This document shows, piece after piece, positions 1-7,883 of a stretch of DNA of 16,009 nt. The stretch is from JAYZVT01 sp050248375. GTDB lineage: Bacteria > Pseudomonadota > Alphaproteobacteria > Rhizobiales > Methyloligellaceae. The stretch's first letter is position 1; each line of letters starts with the position of its first letter. Location: assembly GCA_050248375.1 (NCBI GenBank), contig JBFWSL010000050.1, forward strand, positions 1-16,009, written 5' to 3'. The notes under the pieces are model-generated. The model worked only from the letters and a program-made list of their open reading frames with translations, had not been told where the DNA came from and made no database searches. Position numbers and translations under genes: made by a program.

Positions 1-390
1 GCGCTGAAGGCGGACGCGTTCCTCAGCGTCATAGCGCAGATCGCGGTCATCGACCTGGTGTTCTCGGTGGACTCGATCGTCACCGCGATCGGCATGGCCG
101 ATCATGTGGAGGTCATGATCGCCGCCGTGGTGATCTCGATGTTCGTCATGTATGCGGCATCGGGGCCGGTGGCGGAATTCATCGAGCGTCATCCCACGAC
201 CAAGATGCTTGCGCTCAGCTTTCTGCTGCTGATCGGCGCGGCGCTGATCGCCGACGGCGTCGAGTTTCACATTCCGCGGGGTTACATCTACTTCGCCATG
301 GCGTTCTCCGCGGGCGTGGAGGTCATCAACGTACTGGCGCGCCGCCGCCGCGGGCTCGCGCGGAAGAAGGACGCAGGGGCCGGCGGCTGA
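1..390 (+). CDS. TerC-family integral membrane protein, 3' part only
   Basis: The reading frame is open from base 1, so the gene starts upstream of the window and 129 C-terminal residues are visible. TerC-family proteins are polytopic inner-membrane proteins linked to metal-ion export or tellurite resistance. Seen here: the acidic membrane motif IDLVFSVDSIVTAIGMADH near the left edge, typical of the family, then hydrophobic segments VMIAAVVISMFVMYA, MLALSFLLLIGAALIADGV and YIYFAMAFSAGVEVINVLA, and an Arg/Lys-rich tail (RRRRGLARKK) expected to be cytoplasmic. The GTG at 58 could be read as a start, but it lies inside the conserved motif and is not one. The downstream gene is 234 bases away and probably independent. 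The exact subfamily and transported ion cannot be told from this fragment. Confidence 0.85.
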   Translation, partial: ALKADAFLSVIAQIAVIDLVFSVDSIVTAIGMADHVEVMIAAVVISMFVMYAASGPVAEFIERHPTTKMLALSFLLLIGAALIADGVEFHIPRGYIYFAMAFSAGVEVINVLARRRRGLARKKDAGAGG

Positions 391-401
391 CCAGCTTCTG
401 G

Positions 402-422
402 CCTGCGCGCATCTGGCGCAGG
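402..422 (+). terminator. GC-rich stem-loop after the TerC-family gene
   Basis: CCTGCGC (402-408) pairs with GCGCAGG (416-422) around a 7-base loop, 12 bases after the stop codon. There is no T-run behind it, so an intrinsic terminator role is uncertain. It could instead be a 3'-end stabilising hairpin. Confidence 0.3.
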
Positions 423-513
423 GCCTGGCCCGTTAACGCTCCCGCGACGGAAACCGGCCGCAACCGCTAACCTTACCGGGGAATCCTGGCCCGCCGATTG
501 CAGCCATGGCCAG

Positions 514-531
514 GGTTGGCACGTGCCAACC
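514..531. promoter_or_regulatory. Perfect 18-bp palindrome GGTTGGCACGTGCCAACC
   Basis: GGTTGGCACGTGCCAACC is perfectly self-complementary with no spacer. It lies 93 bases upstream of the secreted-protein gene at 624 and is not followed by a T-run, so a dimeric repressor/activator site fits better than a terminator. The TGGCACG half resembles a sigma-54 -24 element, but no -12 GC element follows at the right spacing. The regulator is unknown. Confidence 0.4.
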
Positions 532-563
532 GTCAATGGCCCAATTGTGGACATTTTATCACC

Positions 564-580
564 ATTTTGCGCTGCGATAT
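564..580. promoter_or_regulatory. Weak match to the cluster's candidate IclR operator
   Basis: ATTTTGC-GCT-GCGATAT fits the pattern ATTYYGC-N3-GCRRAAT seen in the three divergent promoters of the catabolic cluster, with one mismatch in the right arm (GCGATAT against GCRRAAT). It lies 43 bases before the start of the secreted-protein gene. With one mismatch to a degenerate pattern this may be chance. Confidence 0.2.
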
Positions 581-623
581 GCGCGCCGATTCAAACCGAC
601 ACAGACCAGGACTGGGGTAACTA

Positions 624-1016
624 ATGAAAAAGGCTCTACTTTTCGCCGCCGCCATGGCGGTCCTTCCCGCTGCCGGGATGGCCGGCGCGGGCGATCACAT
701 GGATGGTTCCGAGCTGCGCCAGGCGGTGATTGGCAAGACCATCTTCCTGCGCACGGAATGGGGCATCGAACTGCCGATCACCTACAGCGCCAACGGTACC
801 ATGCGTGCCCAGCTCAAGTCGGCGCTCGCTTCCGTCGCGGGCGGCGAGGGCGCCAGCGATCGGGGCAAGTGGTGGATCAACGGCAATGACCTGTGCCAGA
901 AGTGGGATAGCTGGCTGGACGGCAAGTCCTATTGCTACAAGCTGAAGCGCGACGGCAACACGGTCTCCTGGTTCCGCAACGACGGCCGCAGCGGCAAGGT
1001 CCGTCTCGGCGGCTAA
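624..1016 (+). CDS. Small secreted protein of unknown function
   Basis: The product is 130 residues. It begins with a clear Sec signal peptide: MKK, then a hydrophobic stretch ALLFAAAMAVLPAAGMA with a likely cleavage near AGMAGAG (around residue 20-23). The mature ~108-residue domain contains GKTIFLRTEWGIELPITY, the block SDRGKWWINGNDLCQKW and SYCYKLKRDGNTVSWFRNDG. Two cysteines (in DLCQKW and SYCYKL) could form a periplasmic disulfide. This resembles a family of small exported proteins I recall from rhizobia, but I know no function for it. ATG at 624 is chosen because the signal peptide starts there; the Shine-Dalgarno (GGGG, 7 bases upstream) is weak. The gene stands alone and is closed by a strong terminator at 1066-1099. 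It is probably unrelated to the catabolic genes downstream. Confidence 0.85.
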   Translation: MKKALLFAAAMAVLPAAGMAGAGDHMDGSELRQAVIGKTIFLRTEWGIELPITYSANGTMRAQLKSALASVAGGEGASDRGKWWINGNDLCQKWDSWLDGKSYCYKLKRDGNTVSWFRNDGRSGKVRLGG

Positions 1017-1065
1017 CCGGCAGGCGGAATATCTCTGGCGGGAGGGAAATTTCCGCATGACGAAT

Positions 1066-1099
1066 TCGCACCGGCAGGAACTGCCGGTGCGATTTGTTT
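1066..1099 (+). terminator. Intrinsic terminator of the secreted-protein gene
   Basis: TCGCACCGGCAG (1066-1077) pairs perfectly with CTGCCGGTGCGA (1081-1092) around a GAA loop, followed by TTTGTTT. This is a 12-bp GC-rich stem with a T-rich tail, about 50 bases after the stop codon of the gene ending at 1016. Confidence 0.85.
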
Positions 1100-1160
1100 G
1101 TGGGGAGGCAGGTCATTTCGCCCGCCGACGTTCAGGCGCAGGCAGTGCGGCAGCCGATGG

Positions 1161-1193
1161 ACCCCTGCTTTCGCAGGGGTTTCGAACTTCTTT
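1161..1193 (+). terminator. Second hairpin with T-rich tail
   Basis: ACCCCTGC (1161-1168) pairs with GCAGGGGT (1173-1180) around TTTC and is followed by the T-rich run TTCGAACTTCTTTCT. It may be a back-up terminator for the plus strand, or a member of the same dispersed hairpin repeats as the one just downstream. Confidence 0.4.
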
Positions 1194-1202
1194 CTCCGCG
1201 AT

Positions 1203-1232
1203 CCCCGAAAGCCCGGCGAAGGCCGGGGTCCA
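1203..1232. repeat. Dispersed 'CCGGCGAAGGCCGGGG' palindromic repeat
   Basis: CCCGGC (1212-1217) pairs with GCCGGG (1222-1227) around GAAG, in the context CCCGAAAGCCCGGCGAAGG followed by CCGGGGTCCA. This form (C-rich arm, CGAAG or CGAAA loop, GGGGTCCA) is very common between genes in alphaproteobacterial chromosomes. It lies between the + strand secreted-protein gene and the 3' end of the minus-strand dehydrogenase. Confidence 0.55.
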
Positions 1233-1262
1233 GGGTGACGAGACGTCTGATTCGACCGTAAC

Positions 1263-2486
<1,224 letters not shown>

Positions 2487-2554
2487 GAGCCCTTCCGCTA
2501 GCGCGCCGACGCCGTTCCGCGCTGGACAGAGCGGGGGCGGATGACCATACTGCA

Positions 2555-2571
2555 ATTCCGCCAAGCAAAAT
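2555..2571. promoter_or_regulatory. Candidate IclR operator, site A
   Basis: ATTCCGC-CAA-GCAAAAT, a near-palindrome of the form ATTYYGC-N3-GCRRAAT, lies between the divergent dehydrogenase (start 2486) and fused beta-oxidation enzyme (start 2595). Its reverse complement shares 14 of 17 bases with site C at 14431-14447; the three differences are the central spacer bases. It ends 23 bases before the start codon of the fused enzyme, a position suited to repression. Confidence 0.55.
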
Positions 2572-2594
2572 CAAGTTTCAAAATTGGAGAAGAT

Positions 2595-4703
2595 ATGGGG
2601 GACGTGGTCGAGTATGGCAGGCATGGCGCGGTCGCCGTCATAGCCCTGAACAATCCCCCCGTGAACGCCCTCGGGCACGAGGTTCGGAAGAAGTTGCTCG
2701 CGGCCATGGAAAGGGCGGCGAAAGACAGCTCGGTCAAGGCCGTGGTGCTGAGCGGGCGGGGCAAGACATTCTGCGGCGGGGCCGATATCCGCGAGTTCGG
2801 CAAGCCCCGGCCCGAACCTGTGATGACAGCGCTTAACAATTTCATCGAGGCCATGGAGAAGCCCGTGGTGGCGGCGATCCACGGCGTGGCCGCCGGGGGT
2901 GGCTGTGAGGTCACGCTTGCCTGCCATTACCGCGTTGCCGCTGCCGCTGCCCGCCTTGGCCTGCCGGAAGTCAAGCTCGGCCTGATGCCGGGTGCCGGCG
3001 GCACGCAAAGGCTGCCGCGACTGGTGGGATTCGCCGCCGCGGCCGATATCATGCTCGGCGGCGAGTATGTCGAGGCCCGGAGGGCCCGGGATATGGGCCT
3101 TCTCGACGAGATCGTCGAGGGCGATCTGGAGCCGGAGGCGATCGCCTTCGCGCAAAGGCTGATCGCGAGCGGAAGGCCCCCCCGGCGCACCCGCGACATT
3201 CCGCTCGACGCGGGTGACGCGCAGGAAGCGCTGGCTGCGGCGGGCAAGGATATCGCGCGCAAGGCGCGCGGGCTGGTGGGGCCGCAACGCTGTCTGGAAA
3301 GCATCGGCAACGCCTTGACCATGTCTTTCGATGAGGCGCTTGCCAAGGAACGGGAGTCGTTTCAGGAACTGGAGCTTTCCGAGCAGTCGCGGGCGCTCAG
3401 GCATCTGTTCTTCGCCGAACGGGAAGCGCATCGTATTCCGGGAGTCGGCAAGGATACCGGGGTCCGTCCCATCGACAGCGCCGCCATCATCGGCTGCGGT
3501 ACCATGGGGCGTGGCATCGCCATGTGCTTCGCCAATGCGGGGATGCCGGTGACGGTGCTGGAGACCGATGCCGTGGCCCTCGACAAGGGGATTGCGGCCA
3601 TCCGCGACACCTATGCCGGGAGCGTGGCGCGGGGGAGCCTTTCGCAGGAGGAGATGAACGCGCGGCTGAAGCTGATCGCCGGGACCACGGACTACGCCGA
3701 CATCGCCGGCGCGGGCATCGTCATCGAGGCGGTGTTCGAGGACATGGACCTGAAGAAGGCTATTTTTGCCAAGCTGGACGAGGTCTGCCGCAGGGGCGCG
3801 ATCCTGGCCACCAACACCTCCTCGCTGGACGTGAACGAGATCGCTTCCGCCACCAGGCGCCCCCAGGATGTGATCGGCACGCATTTCTTCAGTCCGGCCA
3901 ACGTCATGAAGCTCATGGAGAATGTTCGGGGCGAAAAGACCGCGCCGGACGTCATCGCCACGGTGATGAAGCTGAGCAAGGACCTCGGGAAAGTCGGCGT
4001 CATGGTAGGGGTCTGCGACGGCTTCGTGGGCAACCGCATGCTCTATGCCTATCGCGGTCAGGCCGATTTCCTGCTGGAGGAAGGCGCGTTGCCGCAGCAG
4101 GTGGACAAGGTGATCTACGACTTCGGCTTTCCCATGGGGCCTTTCGCCATGGGCGACCTGGCCGGGCTCGATGTGGGCTACAAGGTGCGTCAGCACCGCA
4201 GGAAGACGCGGCCCTCCAACGACCGCTACTCGGTGATCGCCGACCGCATCGTCGAAAGCGGGCGGCTGGGGCAGAAGACGGGCAAGGGCTGGTATGTCTA
4301 CGAGAAGGGGAGCCGGACGCCCGTGCCCGATCCGGAGATCGAGAAGCTCATCGCCGGCGTCTCCAGGGAAATGGGCATCGAGCGGCGTCCGGTCACGGAT
4401 CAGGAAATCCTCGAGCGCTGCCTCTACCCGCTCATCAACGAAGGCGCGAAGATTCTGGGCGAGGGCATCGCCATTCGCCCGAGCGACGTGGACCTGGTGT
4501 GGGTCTACGGCTACGGCTTTCCGCGAGGCAAGGGCGGGCCGATGTTTCATGCCGACGTGATCGGCGTCAAAACCGTATATGAGAAGATGAGGCGTCTGCA
4601 TGCGGAGCACGGGGAGATGCTGCGTCCCGCGCCACTGCTGGAGGACCTGGCCGCCTCGGGCAAGAGCTTTGCCGACTGGCAGGCGGACCGTAAGATTTCC
4701 TGA
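2595..4703 (+). CDS. Fused enoyl-CoA hydratase / 3-hydroxyacyl-CoA dehydrogenase
   Basis: This 702-residue trifunctional-type enzyme carries out the second and third steps of beta-oxidation in the cytoplasm. Residues ~5-200 are a crotonase domain with the oxyanion-hole segment GRGKTFCGGADI and both catalytic glutamates, E105 (AAGGGCE) and E125 (LGLPE, before PGAGGTQRLP). Residues ~293-475 are an NAD-binding 3-hydroxyacyl-CoA dehydrogenase domain with GCGTMG (300-305) and the catalytic pair H430 and E442 in GTHFFSPANVMKLMEN. Residues ~478-695 are two C-terminal dehydrogenase domains. Length and order match peroxisomal MFE1-like bacterial proteins as well as FadB. ATG at 2595 is chosen for the GGAGA 4 bases upstream; a start at 2541 would add 18 residues across site A. 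It heads an operon with the thiolase 12 bases downstream. No key residue is missing. Confidence 0.93.
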   Translation: MGDVVEYGRHGAVAVIALNNPPVNALGHEVRKKLLAAMERAAKDSSVKAVVLSGRGKTFCGGADIREFGKPRPEPVMTALNNFIEAMEKPVVAAIHGVAAGGGCEVTLACHYRVAAAAARLGLPEVKLGLMPGAGGTQRLPRLVGFAAAADIMLGGEYVEARRARDMGLLDEIVEGDLEPEAIAFAQRLIASGRPPRRTRDIPLDAGDAQEALAAAGKDIARKARGLVGPQRCLESIGNALTMSFDEALAKERESFQELELSEQSRALRHLFFAEREAHRIPGVGKDTGVRPIDSAAIIGCGTMGRGIAMCFANAGMPVTVLETDAVALDKGIAAIRDTYAGSVARGSLSQEEMNARLKLIAGTTDYADIAGAGIVIEAVFEDMDLKKAIFAKLDEVCRRGAILATNTSSLDVNEIASATRRPQDVIGTHFFSPANVMKLMENVRGEKTAPDVIATVMKLSKDLGKVGVMVGVCDGFVGNRMLYAYRGQADFLLEEGALPQQVDKVIYDFGFPMGPFAMGDLAGLDVGYKVRQHRRKTRPSNDRYSVIADRIVESGRLGQKTGKGWYVYEKGSRTPVPDPEIEKLIAGVSREMGIERRPVTDQEILERCLYPLINEGAKILGEGIAIRPSDVDLVWVYGYGFPRGKGGPMFHADVIGVKTVYEKMRRLHAEHGEMLRPAPLLEDLAASGKSFADWQADRKIS

Positions 4704-4715
4704 CCCGGAGGATTC

Positions 4716-5897
4716 ATGAGCGAAGCCGTTATCGTCTCCACCGCGCGCACGCCCATCGGCAAGGCATTCCGCGGCGCCTTCAACAACACCCACGGTGCGG
4801 TGCTGACGGCCCATGCCATTGAACATGCGGTGGCGCGGGCGGGTGTGGAGCCGGAGGAGGTGGAGGACGTCATCATCGGCTGCGGCTATCCCGAAGGCGC
4901 CACCGGCAAGAACGTGGCGCGGCTGGCGGCGATCCGCGCGGGTCTGCCCGTGACCACATCCGGCACCACCGTGAACCGCTTCTGCTCGTCCGGCCTGCAG
5001 GCCATCGCCATGGCGGCGCAGCGGGTGGTGATGGACAAGGTGCCGGTGATGGTGGCGGGCGGAGTGGAGTCCGTCAGCCTGGTGCAGCCGAGCCTCAACC
5101 GCAGCCATTTCGAGGAAGACTGGCTGATGAAGCACAAGCCCGAGCTGTGGATGGGCATGATCGAAACCGCCGACGTGGTTGCGAAGCGATACGGCATCGG
5201 CCGCGAGGCGCAGGACGAGTACGCCCTCGCCAGCCAGCAGCGCACCGCCATCGCCCAGCAGGCCGGCCGCTTCGACGACGAGATTATTCCGCTGCGCTCC
5301 AGCATGCTGGTGAAGGACAGGGACAGCGGAGCTGAGAGCGAGAAGGAAATCGCGCTCGAACGGGACGAGGGAAACCGGCCGGATACCAACTTGGAGGGTC
5401 TCGCGAAGCTGAAGCCGGTGATGGGTGACGACAAGTTCATCACCGCGGGCAACGCCAGCCAGCTTTCGGATGGGGCGTCCGCCTGCGTGGTGATGGACGC
5501 CAGGCTCGCCGAAAAGCGCGGGCTGCAGCCGCTCGGCATATTCCGGGGGTTCACCGTGGCCGGCTGCGAGCCCGACGAGATGGGTATCGGTCCGGTATTC
5601 GCCGTTCCGCGCCTGCTTGAGCGTTTCGGAGTGAAACAAGACGACATCGACCTGTGGGAGCTGAACGAAGCCTTCGCCAGCCAGGTGCTCTATTGCCGCG
5701 ACCGGCTTGGGCTGCCGATGGAGCGGCTCAACGTCAACGGCGGGTCCATCTCCATCGGGCATCCCTTCGGCATGACCGGCGCCCGGCTCACCGGCCATAT
5801 ACTTATCGAAGGCAAACGGCGCGGCGCCAGATACTGCGTGGTGACCATGTGCATCGGCGGCGGCATGGGCGCGGCCGGGCTGTTCGAGGTGGCCTGA
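4716..5897 (+). CDS. Acetyl-CoA acyltransferase (thiolase)
   Basis: A 393-residue thiolase that cleaves 3-ketoacyl-CoA with CoA in the last step of beta-oxidation. All catalytic elements are present: nucleophile Cys90 in VNRFCSSGLQ, the NEAFA motif, His349 in SIGHPFGMTGAR and acid/base Cys379 in MCIGGGMGAAG. These positions match the family almost residue for residue. The start is firm: GGAGG lies 4 bases before the ATG, and the N-terminus SEAVIVSTARTPIGKAF is standard. It lies 12 bases behind the fused hydratase/dehydrogenase and 4 bases before the kinase gene, so all three are surely co-transcribed. It is more likely a degradative FadA-type enzyme than a biosynthetic acetoacetyl-CoA thiolase because of its operon partners. 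Chain-length preference cannot be read from the sequence. Confidence 0.95.
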   Translation: MSEAVIVSTARTPIGKAFRGAFNNTHGAVLTAHAIEHAVARAGVEPEEVEDVIIGCGYPEGATGKNVARLAAIRAGLPVTTSGTTVNRFCSSGLQAIAMAAQRVVMDKVPVMVAGGVESVSLVQPSLNRSHFEEDWLMKHKPELWMGMIETADVVAKRYGIGREAQDEYALASQQRTAIAQQAGRFDDEIIPLRSSMLVKDRDSGAESEKEIALERDEGNRPDTNLEGLAKLKPVMGDDKFITAGNASQLSDGASACVVMDARLAEKRGLQPLGIFRGFTVAGCEPDEMGIGPVFAVPRLLERFGVKQDDIDLWELNEAFASQVLYCRDRLGLPMERLNVNGGSISIGHPFGMTGARLTGHILIEGKRRGARYCVVTMCIGGGMGAAGLFEVA

Positions 5898-5901
5898 GGC
5901 C

Positions 5902-6963
5902 GTGACGGCGAGTGACCCGGAAGTCATAGCGGTGCGCGCAGACGAGCGCATCGAAGCCGGGCGTCTTGAGGGCTGGCTGCGCGAGCGGCTGCCGGGCGCG
6001 GAGGGCGCTTTCTCCATTGCCCAGTTCGGCGGCGGCCATGCCAACCTCACCTATCTGATCCGCTTCGGCGGCAGGGAATATGTCCTGAGGCGCCCGCCGC
6101 TCGGGCCGCTGGCGCCCACCTCCCATGATATGGCGCGGGAACATCGGGTGCTGGAACGGCTGTGGGAGCGATATCCGCTCGCGCCGCGCAGCCATCTCTA
6201 TTGCGGCTACAAAGACATCATCGGCGCGGAGTTCCATGTCATGGAGCGGCGGCAGGGCATGGCCATCCGCACCACACTGCCGGAGGACCATGACTGGACA
6301 CCAGAGCTGTGCCGGAGGCTGGGCGAGGGTGTGGTCGATGTGCTGGCGGAGCTGCACAGGGTGGACGCCGCCGCGGTGGGCCTGGGCGATCTCGGCCGGC
6401 CGGAGGGATTTCTTGCCCGGCAACTCGAGGGCTGGAGCCGGCGCTGGGAGGCGGCCAAGGATGCAGATGCGCCGCAGGTCATGACCGGCCTCGCCCAATG
6501 GCTCGGGAGGGGGCTGCCGCGCGGCGGACCGGCGGCCCTGCTGCACAACGACTTCAAGCTCGACAACATGCTGGTGGATGCCGCCGACCCGGAGCGCATC
6601 GCCGCGGTTCTGGACTGGGATATGTGCACGCGCGGCGATCCGCTGGCCGATCTTGGCTATGTGCTCACCTTCTGGGGAGAGGCGGGCGACGCTCCGGCAT
6701 GGATCGAGGCAGCCTCGATGCCCACATGGGTGTCGGGGTTTCCGACGCGCGACGATGTGGTGGAGCGATATGCCCGGGCGACCGGCTTCGATTGTTCCGA
6801 CGTGCTCTGGTATCACGTGTTTGGCGTGTTCAAGATCGCGGTGATCCTGCAGCAGATTTACATCCGCTATCTGAGGGGGCAAACCCAGGACGCGCGCTTC
6901 GCCGTGTTCGGCAGACGGGTGGCGGGCCTGGCCGACAAGGGCCGGGTGCTGGCTGGATTGTAG
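5902..6963 (+). CDS. APH-fold kinase, ACAD10/11-type phosphotransferase
   Basis: A 353-residue member of the aminoglycoside-phosphotransferase fold, but of the branch found fused to the dehydrogenase in animal ACAD10/ACAD11 and as LvaA in Pseudomonas levulinate catabolism, not an antibiotic-resistance gene. Seen: glycine-rich loop QFGGGHANLTYLI (41-53), YVLRRPP with the expected basic residues (63-64), E80 in AREHRVLERL, catalytic loop HNDFKLDN (D217, N222) and metal-binding LDWDMCTRGDP (D238, D240). It starts with GTG at 5902, 4 bases after the thiolase stop, so translation is probably coupled. Its known relatives phosphorylate the 4-hydroxyl of 4-hydroxyacyl-CoA. Being in one operon with beta-oxidation enzymes and divergent from an ACAD11-like dehydrogenase supports that role here. 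No small LvaB-like partner gene is visible. It converges on the SDR gene with 6 bases between stop codons. Confidence 0.88.
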   Translation: MTASDPEVIAVRADERIEAGRLEGWLRERLPGAEGAFSIAQFGGGHANLTYLIRFGGREYVLRRPPLGPLAPTSHDMAREHRVLERLWERYPLAPRSHLYCGYKDIIGAEFHVMERRQGMAIRTTLPEDHDWTPELCRRLGEGVVDVLAELHRVDAAAVGLGDLGRPEGFLARQLEGWSRRWEAAKDADAPQVMTGLAQWLGRGLPRGGPAALLHNDFKLDNMLVDAADPERIAAVLDWDMCTRGDPLADLGYVLTFWGEAGDAPAWIEAASMPTWVSGFPTRDDVVERYARATGFDCSDVLWYHVFGVFKIAVILQQIYIRYLRGQTQDARFAVFGRRVAGLADKGRVLAGL

Positions 6964-6969
6964 GCGGTC

Positions 6970-7755
6970 TCAGGTGTACTGGCCGCTACCGATGGTGGTG
7001 CCGCCGTCCACGACGATGGTCTGGCCGGTGATGAAGCTGCCCGCGGACGAGGCCAGCAGCAGGGCGATACCGGTGATGTCCTCGGGCTCTCCCAGCCGGC
7101 CGATGGGATAGGTGGCGATGGCCCTCGCGTTCTTCTCCGGGTCTTCCCACAGGGCGCGGGCGAAGTCGGTGCGAACGAGGCCGGGCGCGATGCAGTTGGC
7201 GCGGATGTTGTGGCGTCCCCATTCCACGGCCAGATTGCGCACGAGTTGCATGTCGGCGGCCTTGGACAGGCCGTAAATGCCGAGCTTGTCGTTGCCCTTC
7301 AGCCCGCCGATGCTGGAGACCACGATCACCGCGCCGTCCGTGCGTTCGGCCATCTGCGGCAGCACCATGTTGCACAGCCACAGATTGCTCTTCACGTTGG
7401 AGTCCATAATCTTGTCATAGGCTTCGTCAGAGACGCCCGACATGGGTCCGTAATAGGGATTCACGGCAGCGTTGCAGACGAGGATGTCGATGCGGCCCCA
7501 GTGCTTCAGGGTCACATCGACGAGATTCCGCAGCTCCTCCTTGCGCGAGATATTGCAGGGAACGGCGAGAGCCTCGCCGCCAACCTTGATGATCGCGGAC
7601 GCCACCTCGGCGCATTTGTCGCCCTTGCGGCTGGAGATGACCACCTTCGCGCCGGCTTGCGAGAAGCACTCGGCGATGGCCCTGCCGATTCCCTTGGTGG
7701 AGCCGGTCACGACCGCGACCTTGCCCCGGAGGCCGAATAGAGTGTCGAGCGTCAT
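6970..7755 (-). CDS. SDR-family oxidoreductase, DHRS4-like
   Basis: A 261-residue classical short-chain dehydrogenase/reductase with NAD(P) site TGSTKGIG (18-25), CNAAV (94-98), N120 region, SS at 147-148, catalytic Y161 and K165 in YGLSK, and the tail GQTIVVDGGTTIGSG. Overall it resembles the DHRS4 group of carbonyl reductases that often sit beside ACAD10/11-like genes. A plausible job is interconversion of a keto and a hydroxy group on the acid or its CoA ester (compare LvaD), but the substrate is not readable. ATG at 7755 is chosen. A start at 7797 would place 14 residues inside the repeat element at 7766-7883. The probable Shine-Dalgarno AGGGA lies at the edge of that element. It is last in the minus-strand unit after the TRAP genes, separated from them by the repeat, and runs convergently into the kinase gene. 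Confidence 0.92.
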   Translation of the reverse strand: MTLDTLFGLRGKVAVVTGSTKGIGRAIAECFSQAGAKVVISSRKGDKCAEVASAIIKVGGEALAVPCNISRKEELRNLVDVTLKHWGRIDILVCNAAVNPYYGPMSGVSDEAYDKIMDSNVKSNLWLCNMVLPQMAERTDGAVIVVSSIGGLKGNDKLGIYGLSKAADMQLVRNLAVEWGRHNIRANCIAPGLVRTDFARALWEDPEKNARAIATYPIGRLGEPEDITGIALLLASSAGSFITGQTIVVDGGTTIGSGQYT

Positions 7756-7765
7756 GTGGTGGTCC

Positions 7766-7883
7766 CTAGAAGCATGATCCGGAAAAGTGGATACCACTTT
7801 TCCGAGAAGATCATGCTCGAGCTATTGACCTGGCGCATCATCTTGTCGGCCAAGCGAATCCACTTGGCCGGATGATGCGCTAG
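7766..7883. repeat. CTAG-bounded double-palindrome element, copy 1 (RIME-like)
   Basis: This element of about 113 bp between flanking CTAG tetramers (7766-7769 and 7880-7883) lies between the SDR and TRAP permease genes. Hairpin 1: 7771-7790 pairs with 7794-7804 and 7809-7817 around an ATA loop with a 4-base bulge. Hairpin 2: 7833-7842 and 7847-7854 pair with 7871-7880 and 7863-7870. The outer ends also form imperfect inverted repeats (7772-7792 with 7858-7878, 3 mismatches in 21). It is about 93% identical to copy 2 (7 substitutions, 1 indel by eye). The right CTAG carries the TAG stop codon of the TRAP permease. Rhizobial RIME/MITE-type elements have this size and two-palindrome form; assignment to a named family is by resemblance only. 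Confidence 0.85.

Noticed and set aside
518..535. Sigma-54 promoter suggested by TGGCACG
   Set aside because: No TTGC-type -12 element follows at the required spacing; the sequence is better explained as one half of the perfect palindrome.
506..889. 127-codon plus-strand frame overlapping the secreted-protein gene
   Set aside because: It overlaps a gene with a clear signal peptide in another frame, and its translation is Arg/Gly/His-rich without any motif.
2571..6050. 1159-codon open frame on the minus strand across the hydratase/dehydrogenase, thiolase and kinase genes
   Set aside because: It is an antisense shadow of GC-rich genes. The translation is rich in His, Arg, Pro and Gly with no domain, while the plus-strand genes in the same stretch have all their catalytic motifs and ribosome binding sites.
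5902..6963. Aminoglycoside-resistance gene
   Set aside because: The fold is shared, but the QFGGGHANLTYLI loop, VLRRPP and DWDMCTRGDP motifs and the beta-oxidation operon point to the ACAD10/11-type kinase branch.
7756..7797. Upstream start for the SDR at 7797
   Set aside because: The extra 14 residues would be encoded partly by the repeat element. The ATG at 7755 gives the normal SDR N-terminus.
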